Under the pieces are notes generated by a model that worked only from the letters and a program-made list of their open reading frames with translations, made no database searches and was not told the DNA's origin. From Nocardia alba NBRC 108234 (lineage in GTDB: Bacteria > Actinomycetota > Actinomycetes > Mycobacteriales > Mycobacteriaceae), in NCBI RefSeq assembly GCF_001612665.1, contig NZ_BDAX01000009.1:1-64000 (forward strand): a DNA stretch of 64,000 nt, given 5' to 3'. Made by a program: the position numbers and the translations under genes. Positions 9,155 through 18,293 of the stretch are shown one piece after another. Position 1 is the stretch's first letter, and each line of letters starts with the position of its first letter.

Positions 9155-10309
9155 TCAGCTCACGGTGACGACGGGCTCCGCGCCCGGCTGCTCGTCCATC
9201 TGCTCGGCGATGCGCATCGCCTCTTCGATCAGGGTCTCCACGATCAAATGCTCGGGCACGGTCTTGATGACCTCACCCTTGACGAAGATCTGCCCCTTGC
9301 CGTTGCCGGACGCGACCCCGAGGTCGGCCTCGCGTGCCTCGCCGGGCCCGTTCACGACGCAGCCCATCACCGCGACGCGCAGCGGCACTTCCAGGCCGTC
9401 CAGACCGGCGGCGACCGCGTCGGCCAGGGTGTACACGTCCACCTGGGCGCGGCCACACGACGGGCACGACACGATCTCGAGCTTGCGCGGACGCAGGTTC
9501 AGCGACTGCAGGATCTGGCCGCCGACCTTGATCTCCTCGGCGGGCGGAGCCGAGAGCGACACCCGGATCGTGTCGCCGATGCCCTCGCTGAGCAGCGCGC
9601 CGAAGGCGACCGCGGACTTGATCGTGCCCTGGAACGCCGGGCCCGCCTCGGTGACGCCGAGGTGCAGCGGGTAGTCGCTGCGCGCGGCGAGCTGGCGGTA
9701 GGCCTCGACCATGATCACCGGGTCGTTGTGCTTGACCGAGATCTTGATGTCGCCGAAGCCGTGCTCCTCGAACAGACTCGCCTCCCACAGCGCCGACTCG
9801 ACCAGCGCTTCCGGGGTGGCCTTGCCGTACTTCTCCAGCATCCGCTTGTCCAGCGAACCGGCGTTGACACCGATGCGGATCGGGATGCCCGCGGCGCCCG
9901 CGGCCTTGGCGACCTCGCCGACCCGGCCGTCGAATTCCTTGATGTTGCCCGGGTTGACACGGACCGCGGCGCAGCCCGCGTCGATGGCGGCGAAGATGTA
10001 GCGCGGCTGGAAGTGGATATCGGCGATCACCGGGATCTGCGACTTCTTCGCGATCGTGGCGAGCGCGTCGGCGTCTTCCTGCCGCGGACAGGCCACCCGC
10101 ACGATGTCGCATCCCGAGGCGGTGAGCTCGGCGATCTGCTGCAACGTGGCGTTGATGTCGTGGGTCTTGGTGGTGGTCATCGACTGCACCGAGATCGGCG
10201 AATCGCTACCGACGCCGACATTGCCGACCGTCAGCTGGCGGGTCTTGCGCCGGGGTGCGAGAACAGCAGCGGGGGCGGCGGGCATCCCCAATCCGATTGT
10301 GCTGGTCAC
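9155..10309 (-). CDS. ispG: 4-hydroxy-3-methylbut-2-enyl diphosphate synthase (IspG/GcpE)
   Basis: 384-residue enzyme of the non-mevalonate isoprenoid pathway. It converts methylerythritol cyclodiphosphate into HMBPP using a [4Fe-4S] cluster. The cluster ligands are visible as CPSC (Cys 282 and 285) and MGC (Cys 317), with the conserved Glu in NGPGE. The TIM-barrel half contains the family segments [14 protein letters not shown] and IADIHF. It is in the same transcriptional direction as dxr, another enzyme of this pathway, with rip1 between them, the arrangement of M. tuberculosis Rv2868c-Rv2870c. Confidence 0.97.
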   Translation of the reverse strand: MTSTIGLGMPAAPAAVLAPRRKTRQLTVGNVGVGSDSPISVQSMTTTKTHDINATLQQIAELTASGCDIVRVACPRQEDADALATIAKKSQIPVIADIHFQPRYIFAAIDAGCAAVRVNPGNIKEFDGRVGEVAKAAGAAGIPIRIGVNAGSLDKRMLEKYGKATPEALVESALWEASLFEEHGFGDIKISVKHNDPVIMVEAYRQLAARSDYPLHLGVTEAGPAFQGTIKSAVAFGALLSEGIGDTIRVSLSAPPAEEIKVGGQILQSLNLRPRKLEIVSCPSCGRAQVDVYTLADAVAAGLDGLEVPLRVAVMGCVVNGPGEAREADLGVASGNGKGQIFVKGEVIKTVPEHLIVETLIEEAMRIAEQMDEQPGAEPVVTVS

Positions 10310-10445
10310 GTTCGGCTGCCTTCTTTCGTACGTTTCGCGGATCGACCTGGGTTGTTGAAGCCGAGTTTAGTCGCGCAGGGCAACCGGGCGCCCTGTGAGG
10401 GCCACCTCACCGGCTGGAATCGATATCTGATGGATCGCAGTGCGT

Positions 10446-11648
10446 TCACGGACCGAGCGTGATCGGGTTGACGATATCGGCGGCCAAGGTCAGCAGCATG
10501 AACGCGCCACCGAGCACCACCGCCACATAGGTGATCGGCAGGAGTTTGAGGTAGTCGACGGGGCCCGCGGGCGCCTTGCCGCGCCAGCCACGGATCGTGT
10601 CGCGGACCTTCTCGTAGAGCACCACCGCGATATGGCCGCCGTCCAGCGGCAGCAATGGCAGCAGATTGAACGCTCCGAGGAAGAAGTTCAGACTGGCCAG
10701 CACCAGGATGAACATGCCCCACAGGCCACGCTCGGCGGTCTCGCCACCGATACGACTGGCGCCGTAGACGCTCACCGGGGTCTCCGGGTCACGCTCACCG
10801 CCGGTGACGGCCTCCCACAGCGCCGACACCTTCTGCGGCATCTTCGCCAGCGACTTCACCGTCTCGACGAAGAAGTCGCCGGTGAACGAGATGGTGGCGG
10901 GAATCGCCGCGAGCGGGCCGTACTGCTTCGGCGGCGCGAAGGCGGCGGGACCGACACCGACCGCACTCACCTCGCGGCTCGCGCCCTCCTTCGGCGACCG
11001 CATCACTCGCTCGGGAGTCACCGACACGGTCAGCGTCCGACCAGCGCGTTCGATCGTGTACGTGAAGGTGCCGGTCTGCTTCTGGGTTTCGGCCTGGAAT
11101 TGCGCCCAGGTCTCCACCTCGACGCCGTTCACGGCCTTGACCACATCGCCGGGCTGCAATCCCGCACGCTGCGCGGGTCCTGTTCCGGTACACGGCGCCA
11201 ACTTCTTGTCCGGGGTCTCCTGGGCGACGCAGCTCATCGCACCCAACTCGGTGGCCGGCGGCTGCTCGAGCTGGGGCAGACCCCAGCCGACCGCCAGGAT
11301 CACCAGCAGGATGAACCCGAGCAGGAAGTTCATGCCGATGCCGCCGAACATCACGACCAGACGCTTCCAGGTCGACTGGCGATACATCGCCCGGTCGACC
11401 TCCTCCGGTTCGAGTTCGTCGAGCGCCGTCATGCCCGCGATATCGCAGAAGCCGCCCAGCGGCAGCGCCTTGAGCCCGTACTCGGTCTCGCCGCGACGGA
11501 ACGAGAACACCTTCGGCCCGAAGCCGATGAAGTAGCGGCGCACCTTCATGCCGGTGGCCTGCGCGGTCCACATGTGCCCGCACTCGTGCAGCGCGATCGA
11601 AATCGTGATACCGAGGGCGAACAGGGCGAACCCCAACGCGAAAACCAT
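10446..11648 (-). CDS. rip1: Site-2 intramembrane zinc metalloprotease Rip1/RseP
   Basis: 400-residue membrane protease. The first membrane span carries the zinc motif HECGH (residues 21-25). A PDZ domain lies at about 125-210 (GDVVKAVNGVEVETW), and the third zinc ligand is in NLLPLLPLDGGH near the C terminus. It should cut membrane-anchored anti-sigma factors and other substrates within the bilayer, as Rip1 (Rv2869c) does. The ATG at 11648 is supported by AGGAG 4 nt upstream and places HExxH in the usual position. An 88-bp nested palindrome separates it from dxr. Confidence 0.95.
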   Translation of the reverse strand: MVFALGFALFALGITISIALHECGHMWTAQATGMKVRRYFIGFGPKVFSFRRGETEYGLKALPLGGFCDIAGMTALDELEPEEVDRAMYRQSTWKRLVVMFGGIGMNFLLGFILLVILAVGWGLPQLEQPPATELGAMSCVAQETPDKKLAPCTGTGPAQRAGLQPGDVVKAVNGVEVETWAQFQAETQKQTGTFTYTIERAGRTLTVSVTPERVMRSPKEGASREVSAVGVGPAAFAPPKQYGPLAAIPATISFTGDFFVETVKSLAKMPQKVSALWEAVTGGERDPETPVSVYGASRIGGETAERGLWGMFILVLASLNFFLGAFNLLPLLPLDGGHIAVVLYEKVRDTIRGWRGKAPAGPVDYLKLLPITYVAVVLGGAFMLLTLAADIVNPITLGP

Positions 11649-11682
11649 GTGACTCCTGTGTTCTTGGCGGCTGGCGCCGCGT

Positions 11683-11770
11683 GTTTTCGGCCTCGTCACC
11701 CCGAATCCGAGGGGCGATACTGCGCCTTCGGCGTTACGTCTCGCCCCTCGGATCCGGGGCGGCCGAAAAC
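11683..11770. repeat. Large nested inverted repeat between dxr and rip1
   Basis: Three nested arms are visible. The outer arm GTTTTCGGCC (11683-11692) pairs with GGCCGAAAAC (11761-11770). The middle 19-nt arm (11699-11717) pairs with 11741-11759 at 18 of 19 positions. A small inner hairpin CGCC-TTC-GGCG lies at 11723-11733. On the transcript this would be a very stable structure between the dxr stop and the rip1 ribosome-binding site. It could be an RNA processing site, a partial terminator setting the dxr:rip1 ratio, or a REP-like element. Confidence 0.85.
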
Positions 11771-11797
11771 GGTGGTGGTGTCGTTGTGGTCGTCAGG

Positions 11798-12991
11798 TCA
11801 GGGCTTTGTTTCGCCCTCGATGGTTTTCGCGGCGTACTCCCTTGCCCAGCGGTCGGCCGCGAGGACGTCGTCCAGGGTATCGGGTTCGGCGTGCCAGCGG
11901 TCGGCGGCGTCTACCGCCTGGGTGACGGTGCGCACGATGGTCGGGAAGGTGATTTTGCCGTCGAGGAACGCCTGCACCGCGACCTCGTTGGCGGCGTTGT
12001 AGACCGCGGTGACGCTGCCGCCCGCTTCGCCTGCCTGGCGGGCCAGCCGGACCGCGGGGAAGACCTCGTCGTCGACCGGTTCGAAGGTCCAGGTGGCGGC
12101 GGTGCCGAAATCGCAGGCGGCGGCCGCGCCGGGAATGCGGTCGGGCCAGCCCAGCGCCAGGGCGATGGGGAGTTTCATGTCAGGGGGGCTGGCCTGGGCC
12201 AGGGTCGAGCCGTCGGTGAAGGTGACCATCGAGTGGACGATCGACTGGGGGTGGACGGTGACGTCGATGCGGTCGTAGGGCACCCCGAAGAGCAGGTGGG
12301 TCTCGATCAGTTCCAGGCCCTTGTTCACCAGTGAGGCCGAGTTCAGGGTGTTCATCGGACCCATCGACCAGGTCGGGTGGGTCTTGGCTTCCGCGGGATT
12401 CACCGATTCGAGCATCGCGGTCGTCCAGCCGCGGAACGGGCCGCCGGACGCGGTGAGAACGAGACGATCGACCTCCTCGGCGCGACCGCCACGCAGGCAT
12501 TGCGCCAGCGCCGAGTGCTCGGAATCGACGGGCACGATCTGGCCGGGCGCGGCGGCGCGGGTCACCAGGGAGCCGCCCGCGACCAAGGATTCCTTGTTCG
12601 CCAGTGCCAGCCGGGTGCCCGCCTGCAGGGTGGCCAGGGTGGGTTCGAGCCCCAGCGAACCCACCAGGGCATTGAGCACGACATCGGCATCGGTGCGGCG
12701 GACCAATTCGGTCACGGCGGAAGGGCCGCCGAGCGCCAACCCGAGCGCCTGTGCGGCGGCGGGGTCGGCGACGGCGACATTGCGAGTGCCGGTGGCCGTC
12801 ATCTGCGCGGCGAGCAGGGCGGGATTGCCGCCGCGAGCCGCCAGTCCGACCACCTCGAAGCGATCGGGGTTGGCGGCGATCACCTCTAGCGCCTGGGTAC
12901 CGATCGAACCGGTACTGCCGAGAAGCAGCACCTTTACCCGATCGGTGGACGGGGAACTGTCGTGCGCGGCACGCGTTGCGGGGTGGGACAC
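11798..12991 (-). CDS. dxr: 1-deoxy-D-xylulose 5-phosphate reductoisomerase
   Basis: 397-residue NADPH-dependent enzyme that makes methylerythritol 4-phosphate, the first committed step of the non-mevalonate pathway and the target of fosmidomycin. Seen are the nucleotide-binding [13 protein letters not shown] near residue 25, [12 protein letters not shown], the metal-binding VDSEHSA and the [11 protein letters not shown] and [10 protein letters not shown] segments. The GTG at 12991 is chosen because it starts a normal-length protein about 20 residues before the Rossmann glycine motif. It is the first gene of the dxr-rip1-ispG run. Confidence 0.96.
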   Translation of the reverse strand: MSHPATRAAHDSSPSTDRVKVLLLGSTGSIGTQALEVIAANPDRFEVVGLAARGGNPALLAAQMTATGTRNVAVADPAAAQALGLALGGPSAVTELVRRTDADVVLNALVGSLGLEPTLATLQAGTRLALANKESLVAGGSLVTRAAAPGQIVPVDSEHSALAQCLRGGRAEEVDRLVLTASGGPFRGWTTAMLESVNPAEAKTHPTWSMGPMNTLNSASLVNKGLELIETHLLFGVPYDRIDVTVHPQSIVHSMVTFTDGSTLAQASPPDMKLPIALALGWPDRIPGAAAACDFGTAATWTFEPVDDEVFPAVRLARQAGEAGGSVTAVYNAANEVAVQAFLDGKITFPTIVRTVTQAVDAADRWHAEPDTLDDVLAADRWAREYAAKTIEGETKP

Positions 12992-13086
12992 GGGCCCATT
13001 GTGGCAGGGCTGCTGGCTACGACGGACGGTCGTATGCCACGATATGCTCACTCGCCCAACCTGAACTCGAGCCCTAAGGAGCGATC

Positions 13087-13356
13087 GTGGCAGCCACGGA
13101 CCTCGACAAAGCCAGCACCGAGCGTGCCGTCGCCACCAGCGTCGACCCCGCCGAGGTGCCCTCGGCGGAATGGGGCTGGAGCGGTGAGTCGCGTAAGACC
13201 TTCCGCATCGCGGCGTGGTTCGTCATCGTGGCCCTGCTCGCGATGACCATCGGCAACCACAAGGGTCACGTCGAGGACATCTTCCTCGTCGGCCTGGCCG
13301 CGCTGATGGCGCTAATCCTGATCGTCGACTCGCTCACCCGGCGGATGCCGAAGTAG
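13087..13356 (+). CDS. DUF2631 small membrane protein
   Basis: 89-residue protein with an N-terminal soluble, acidic part containing [11 protein letters not shown] and two hydrophobic segments (about 40-57 and 61-80). It matches the actinobacterial DUF2631 family; function unknown. The GTG start follows AAGGAGCGATC, a clear ribosome-binding site. It is divergent from dxr across about 95 bp, the same neighbourhood that a DUF2631 gene has in mycobacteria. A strong terminator follows the gene. Confidence 0.85.
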   Translation: MAATDLDKASTERAVATSVDPAEVPSAEWGWSGESRKTFRIAAWFVIVALLAMTIGNHKGHVEDIFLVGLAALMALILIVDSLTRRMPK

Positions 13357-13378
13357 TCCCTCGACGACAACTACGTCC

Positions 13379-13414
13379 ACGCCTGCGGCAATCACCACGC
13401 GCCGCAGGCGTTTT
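13379..13414 (+). terminator. Intrinsic terminator after the DUF2631 gene
   Basis: An 11-bp perfect stem, ACGCCTGCGGC (13379-13389) with GCCGCAGGCGT (13401-13411), is followed by TTTT. It lies between the convergent DUF2631 and LysR genes and may act on both strands. Confidence 0.8.
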
Positions 13415-13420
13415 CGTGTC

Positions 13421-14380
13421 TCAGCGGCCGCGCCGGGCCGGTTTGCGGCCGCGCGCGACCGGCTTCTTCGGTGCCGGTTTCTTCACCGCGGGCTTCTTCG
13501 CCGCGGGTTTGCGCGCGGGCGCCTCGCCCCGCTGTTGCGGTTCCGCGCCGCCGCGCGAGCTGTTGGCCGAACGGCCGCGCACGATGCCGACGAACTCCTC
13601 GAGCAGCTCGCTGTCGGTCCCGGCGGGCCACGCCAGCGCGATCTCGGTGAACTCGGTGTCGCTGACCGGGCGGTAGACCAGATCGCGGCGGTGATGCAGG
13701 CGCGCGATCGACTGCGGCATGATCGCCGCGCCGCCGACGGCGGCGACCAGGGCGAGCGTGTCGACGGCCTGATCGAGATCGGCGGCATCCTGGATCGTCT
13801 CGTCGGCCAGATCCGCCGGGCTGATCGTCGCGAGCAGTGACAGCGCGTCGTCCTTCTGCACGACCGCGACCGGCGTCTCCTGCCACAGCGGGATCGCGCT
13901 GGTCGTGGTCCGGTCGATCGGAAGTCGGACGAAGCACAGGTCGACGCGCCCCTCCCGCAGCACCGACTCCTGCTCGCCCTGCGCGACGCCGACGATCTCG
14001 AGTGGGTGCTCCGGTAGCCGCTCGCCCCAGATTCGTGCCCACTTCGACACCGTCACCCCCGGCACGAACCCCACCCGCAGGCTCGCGGGCGCGTCGGGCT
14101 TGTGCTCTCGTTCGGCCTGTTCCCGGGCGCGGATCAGGTCCCTGGCCCGCGCGAGCAGCGCGGCGCCGTCGTCGCTGAGCTGAGTGGGCGAGGCACCGGG
14201 AACGAACACCCGGGTGCCCAGTTCTTCCTCCAGCTCGATCACGGTGGCGCTCAGCGCCTGCCGCGGGATTCGCAGCGCCTTGGCGGCGCGCGCGAAGTGC
14301 AACTCCTCGGCGACAGCGACGAAACGACGCAACCGGTCGAGGTCGATGGAGTCGGCGGCGGTGACGTCGAAGTCGCTCAT
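13421..14380 (-). CDS. LysR-type transcriptional regulator with a Lys/Ala/Pro-rich C-terminal tail
   Basis: 319-residue regulator. An N-terminal winged helix-turn-helix (about 13-72, LRRFVAVAEELHFARAAKAL) is followed by a LysR substrate-binding domain (about 95-260). The last 45 residues are unusual for the family: a repeat of K-K-P-A and R-K-P-A units (AAKKPAVKKPAPKKPVARGRK), like the tails of histone H1 or mycobacterial HupB. Such a tail should bind DNA non-specifically. The effector and targets are unknown. The gene is convergent with DUF2631 and next to the kinase gene on the same strand. Confidence 0.88.
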   Translation of the reverse strand: MSDFDVTAADSIDLDRLRRFVAVAEELHFARAAKALRIPRQALSATVIELEEELGTRVFVPGASPTQLSDDGAALLARARDLIRAREQAEREHKPDAPASLRVGFVPGVTVSKWARIWGERLPEHPLEIVGVAQGEQESVLREGRVDLCFVRLPIDRTTTSAIPLWQETPVAVVQKDDALSLLATISPADLADETIQDAADLDQAVDTLALVAAVGGAAIMPQSIARLHHRRDLVYRPVSDTEFTEIALAWPAGTDSELLEEFVGIVRGRSANSSRGGAEPQQRGEAPARKPAAKKPAVKKPAPKKPVARGRKPARRGR

Positions 14381-14423
14381 TCTGACCAGAATATGGCACC
14401 CGCCGATCGGGACGACGAGCCGA

Positions 14424-15563
14424 TCAGAGGTTGGCCAGCAGCGCGATCACGCCGGCGATCACGATGACGACGACGAGCAGGACCGCGTAGACGCCCAACG
14501 CCGAACCCCAGCCACCCCGTTGCGGCGGCGGAGTCGGTATCGGGGCCGGTCGTTGCTGCCAGTACTGCGGGGTCGGCGCGTACTGCGGCTGCGGCATCCG
14601 TGGGGGCATCAGCGCGGGGTTGTACTGCGGAATGGGAGTGCCCGTCGAGCTCACCGGGCGCATGGGCTGCATGCCGACGAACGGCTGCGCGTGCGCCCCC
14701 GAGGTCGGCCGGGCGATCGGGCGGGCGCCGGTGGTTCCGGTGCGCACCGCGCGCTGGGCGGCCTCGACGAACTCCTCGCACGAGGTGAACCTGTCGGCAG
14801 GCCGCTTGGCCAGCGCACGCGCCATCACGGCATCGAGCACCGGCGGCAGGCCCGCGCGACGTGGGCTGATCGGGGGCGGCGGCGCCTGCAGGTGACCGGT
14901 GATGACCGCGGCCGGGCTGGTCGACTCGTAGGGTGCGCTGCCCGTCAGCAGCGTGAACAGGGTGCACGCGAGGGAGTACTGGTCCGCGCGGTGATCGAGT
15001 GCGGCGCCGGTGAGCTGCTCGGGCGCGGCGTAGGCCAGCGTGGCGGTGAACGACCCGGTCTCGGTCAGATGACCGGAATCGTCGCGAAGGCGCGCGATGC
15101 CGAAGTCGGTGAGATACACCCGCTCCTGGCTGCTGGACCGGGCCAGCAGGATATTGGCGGGCTTGACGTCGCGGTGCAGCACGCCGGCCCGATGCGCGTA
15201 GTCGAGCGCGGCGGCGGTCTCACCGATGATCTGTAGCGCCCGGTCCGGCGGCAGCGAGTGTGGATCCAGCGAGGAGGCATCGATCCCGTCGATGTACTGC
15301 ATGCTGATCCACAGTTGATCGCCCTCGACGCCGCGATCGAACACGGTCACGATATTGGGGTGATCGAGCTGGGCGACCAGGTCGGCTTCCCGTTCGAACC
15401 TGGCCCGGATCTCCTTGTCGGAGAACAACTCCCGATTCAGCAGTTTGAGCGCCGTCCATCGGGGCAGCCGCGGATGCCTGGCCAGATACACCGACCCCAT
15501 CCCGCCCTGACCCAGCTGCCGATCGATCGTGTATCCGGCGAACACCGTCCCGTCAGAAACCAC
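14424..15563 (-). CDS. Membrane-anchored Ser/Thr protein kinase (PknB-type, no sensor domain)
   Basis: 379-residue Hanks-type kinase. Catalytic landmarks are GQGGMGSVY (18-26), the ATP-binding Lys (ALK, about 40), HRDVKPAN (130-137), DFG (153-155) and APEQ (180-183). After the kinase domain comes a Pro/Gln-rich linker (about 285-345) and one membrane span close to the C terminus with only a few residues beyond it, so there is no extracellular PASTA or sensor domain. The GTG at 15563 follows a GGGGG stretch; a GTG at 15605 would add 14 residues. It lies directly downstream of the L11 paralogue gene on the same strand. Confidence 0.92.
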   Translation of the reverse strand: MVSDGTVFAGYTIDRQLGQGGMGSVYLARHPRLPRWTALKLLNRELFSDKEIRARFEREADLVAQLDHPNIVTVFDRGVEGDQLWISMQYIDGIDASSLDPHSLPPDRALQIIGETAAALDYAHRAGVLHRDVKPANILLARSSSQERVYLTDFGIARLRDDSGHLTETGSFTATLAYAAPEQLTGAALDHRADQYSLACTLFTLLTGSAPYESTSPAAVITGHLQAPPPPISPRRAGLPPVLDAVMARALAKRPADRFTSCEEFVEAAQRAVRTGTTGARPIARPTSGAHAQPFVGMQPMRPVSSTGTPIPQYNPALMPPRMPQPQYAPTPQYWQQRPAPIPTPPPQRGGWGSALGVYAVLLVVVIVIAGVIALLANL

Positions 15564-15726
15564 TCTGACCCCCGAATCTCGCTCTTCGTCCGACGGCCTG
15601 GACACTACCAAACGGCGTGGACCAGCGAACGGGCCGACTGACCACGGTGTACCTCGCGAGGTGTGGATGCCGGGTCCGGGAAACCACCACCCCACCGCTG
15701 CCGTCCGATCGCGCACCCGGCGGGGA

Positions 15727-16149
15727 TCACTGCTCCACGCGCACACCCATCGACCGCGCCGTGCCGGCGACGATGCGCATCGCCGCCTCCACATCGGTGG
15801 TGTTCAGGTCGGGAAGTTTGCGGATCGCGATGCGGCGCAGTTGGTCCCGGCTGATCGCCCCGACCGGTTTGTGCCCGGCCTGCGGGGAGCCGGGGTGGCC
15901 GAGAGCCTGACGAATCAAGGACGCGGTCGGTGGGGTCTTCAGCCGCATGGTCCACCGCTTGCGGGCGTCGATCGTGATGACGGCCGGAATGATCTCGCCA
16001 CGCCGATCGGCCGTGGCGGCGTCGTATCGTCGTTTGACCTCGAAGGGCGCGACGCCCGTCGGACCGAGCATCTTGCCGAGGATCATCAGCGAGGCATTGC
16101 CCGCTTCGAGCTCGAGAGTGACTGTGACAGAGGCTGTTTCGCGCGACAT
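15727..16149 (-). CDS. Divergent paralogue of ribosomal protein L11 (uL11)
   Basis: 140-residue protein of L11 length. The C-terminal rRNA-binding half is clearly L11: LKTPPTASLIRQAL, then VGAISRDQLRRIA, DLNTTDVEAAMRI and the hallmark GTARSMGV. The N-terminal half is altered. Where L11 has the proline-rich N-P-x-P-P-V-G-P-A-L-G segment that contacts 23S rRNA and thiopeptides, this protein reads ASLMILGKMLGPTG. It is not in the usual rpl operon: no secE, nusG or rplA adjoins it. A kinase gene follows and a transglutaminase-like gene is divergent. It may replace L11 in some ribosomes or act off the ribosome. The standard rplK is presumably elsewhere in the genome. Confidence 0.88.
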   Translation of the reverse strand: MSRETASVTVTLELEAGNASLMILGKMLGPTGVAPFEVKRRYDAATADRRGEIIPAVITIDARKRWTMRLKTPPTASLIRQALGHPGSPQAGHKPVGAISRDQLRRIAIRKLPDLNTTDVEAAMRIVAGTARSMGVRVEQ

Positions 16150-16258
16150 AGTCAACGATCTCGGACGCGCGCATCGTTGCGGTCCCACGACGATAACGCC
16201 TGGGCCGCAACCCGCTCGAGCGGTTCGGTTGGCTTGATTCCGATTCGCCTGTCAATCT

Positions 16259-17068
16259 GTGGGCGTGAAACGGGACGTTTCCGCGCGTTTGGAGGTCGCG
16301 GTCCATGCCGATTCGGTGCTGCAGTGTCAGATCGCTGTCGCCCGCCAGCCAGGACTCGACCTGATCGAGTCCATGACATGCTCGCTCGACGGCGAGTTCC
16401 TCACACCACGCGAAGTGATCGGCGCACACGGTTCCCGGATCCACGTGCTCGACGTTCGCGCGGGCACCCTCCGGATCGACTATCAAGCGACCGTCGTCGG
16501 CACCGCGGTGCTCGCACCGCCCTCCGACTACGACCTCGCGCTGTACCGACGACCGAGCCGCTACGCGGAATCGGACAAGTTGCTCGGCTTCGCGGCGGCC
16601 GAATTCGGTTACGGCATAGCCGATCCCGAGGTGGCCAACCGGGTTTCGTCGTGGATCGGCAGACGGATCACCTACGTCTCGGGCAGCAGCACACCCATCG
16701 ACGGCGCGGTGGAGACGCTGCTCTCGGGCACCGGCGTCTGCCGCGACTTCTCCCATCTGATGGTCGCGCTGCTGCGCGCCGTCGGCGTCCCCGCCCGGGT
16801 CGCCGCGGTCTACGCGCCGGGCTGCGTGCCGATGGACTTCCACGCCGTCTGCGAGGCCTACATCGACGGTCGGTGGCGCACCTACGACCCGACCGGCCTC
16901 GCGCCACGCTCGAGTCTGGTACGCATCGCCACCGGGCGCGACGCCTCCGACATCGCCTTCCTGGACAACCACGGCGGCGACATCACGCTGAACCTCATGT
17001 CGGTCAAGGCCTTCGTCGCCGGCCCACTGCCCTACGACGACTTCATCACTCCGATCAGCATCGTCTGA
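16259..17068 (+). CDS. Transglutaminase-like cysteine protease-fold protein
   Basis: 269-residue protein with a complete transglutaminase-like triad: Cys about 161 in GVCRDFSHL, His about 195 in DFHAVCEAY and Asp about 210 in YDPTGLAP. The N-terminal 100 residues form the beta-rich domain typical of the bacterial family. No signal peptide is seen, so a cytoplasmic location is likely. Family members are thought to be amidases, proteases or cross-linking enzymes; the substrate is unknown. The GTG at 16259 or at 16265 could start translation. Divergent from the L11 paralogue across 109 bp and convergent with rlmN. Confidence 0.88.
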   Translation: MGVKRDVSARLEVAVHADSVLQCQIAVARQPGLDLIESMTCSLDGEFLTPREVIGAHGSRIHVLDVRAGTLRIDYQATVVGTAVLAPPSDYDLALYRRPSRYAESDKLLGFAAAEFGYGIADPEVANRVSSWIGRRITYVSGSSTPIDGAVETLLSGTGVCRDFSHLMVALLRAVGVPARVAAVYAPGCVPMDFHAVCEAYIDGRWRTYDPTGLAPRSSLVRIATGRDASDIAFLDNHGGDITLNLMSVKAFVAGPLPYDDFITPISIV

Positions 17069-17071
17069 CGG

Positions 17072-17095
17072 CGCCGAGGGCCCTAGCCCTCGGCG
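17072..17095. terminator. Hairpin at the junction of convergent transglutaminase-like gene and rlmN
   Basis: A 9-bp perfect stem CGCCGAGGG / CCCTCGGCG surrounds a 6-nt loop and overlaps the last codons of rlmN. It lies just after the plus-strand stop at 17068. There is no T-run, so this is a probable actinobacterial-type (U-less) terminator working in either direction. Confidence 0.5.
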
Positions 17096-18192
17096 GCGAG
17101 CTGACCACAGGCCGCGGCGATCTCCTGACCACGCGTATCGCGCACCGTGCACGACACACCCTGGGCGATCACCCGGCGCACGAACTCCTTCTCCACCGGC
17201 TTGGGGCTGGCGTCCCACTCGCTGCCCGGAGTCGGGTTGAGCGGAATCAGATTCACGTGCACGAGCGGACCGAGCGCCTTGTGCAGTTTCTTGCCGAGCA
17301 TGTCCGCCCGCCACGGCTGGTCGTTGATATCGCGGATCAACGCGTACTCGATCGAGACGCGGCGGCCGGACTTATCGGCGTAATACCGTGCGGCGTCGAG
17401 CACTTCGGCGATGGACCAGCGATTGTTCACCGGCACCAGGGTGTCGCGCAATTCGTCGTCGGGGGTGTGCAGCGACACCGCGAGGCGCACCGACATGTCC
17501 TCGTCGGCCAGCTTGCGGATCGCGGGCGCGAGCCCGACGGTCGACACCGTCACCGACCGCTGTGAGATACCGAGCCCGTCGGGCGCGGGCGAGGTGATCC
17601 GGCGCACCGCGTTCACCACCCGCTTGTAGTTGGCCAGCGGCTCGCCCATCCCCATGAACACGATGTTGGACAGTCGGCCCGGACCACCGTGCACCGCACC
17701 GTCGCGCAGATCGGCCGCGGCGGCGCGCACCTGGTCGACGATCTCCGCGGTCGACAGGTTGCGGGTGAGCCCCGCCTGCCCGGTCGCGCAGAACGGACAC
17801 GCCATCCCGCAGCCGGCCTGGCTGGAAATGCACAGCGTATTGCGGTCGGGGTAGCGCATGAGCACGCTCTCCAACAGCGTGCCGTCGTGCGCCTTCCACA
17901 GGGTCTTGCGGGTATCGCCCTCATCGCAGGCGATATTGCGTACCACCGACAGCAGCGGCGGGAACAGCGTCTCGCCGACCTTCGCGCGCACATCGGCGGG
18001 CAGGTCGGTCATCAGCGCCGGATCGGACTGCAGGCGGCCGTAGTACTGACGGGCCAACTGGTCGGCCCGGAACTTCGGCAAACCCAGCTCCTGCACCGCG
18101 GCCTTGCGTTCGTCCGAATCGAGATCGGCGAGGTGGCGCGGCGGCATGCCGCGGCGCGGGGCATCGAACACAAGGGGCAGGGAGATGGCCAT
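17083..18192 (-). CDS. rlmN: 23S rRNA / tRNA adenine-C2 methyltransferase RlmN
   Basis: 369-residue radical SAM enzyme that methylates C2 of A2503 in 23S rRNA and A37 of some tRNAs. The cluster motif CxxxCxxC is seen as CGMACPFC (Cys 128, 132, 135), followed by GMGEPLANY. The C-terminal catalytic Cys lies in [12 protein letters not shown]. Length is normal for the family. It sits near cdsA, frr and pyrH as in mycobacteria (Rv2880c). The ATG at 18192 is the only good start. Confidence 0.96.
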   Translation of the reverse strand: MAISLPLVFDAPRRGMPPRHLADLDSDERKAAVQELGLPKFRADQLARQYYGRLQSDPALMTDLPADVRAKVGETLFPPLLSVVRNIACDEGDTRKTLWKAHDGTLLESVLMRYPDRNTLCISSQAGCGMACPFCATGQAGLTRNLSTAEIVDQVRAAAADLRDGAVHGGPGRLSNIVFMGMGEPLANYKRVVNAVRRITSPAPDGLGISQRSVTVSTVGLAPAIRKLADEDMSVRLAVSLHTPDDELRDTLVPVNNRWSIAEVLDAARYYADKSGRRVSIEYALIRDINDQPWRADMLGKKLHKALGPLVHVNLIPLNPTPGSEWDASPKPVEKEFVRRVIAQGVSCTVRDTRGQEIAAACGQLAAEG

Positions 18193-18293
18193 AGTGCCAC
18201 CATTGTCCCAAACGCCACGTCGGACCCGCCACGCCGGGCGACGTTATCGAGAAGATGCGTGCGTGAGCAATAGCGGTCGGCCATGATCGAACT

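Noticed and set aside
15727..16149. Calling this gene the standard rplK
   Set aside because: The N-terminal functional segment is altered and no secE, nusG, rplA or rplJ gene is near, so a paralogue is the better reading.
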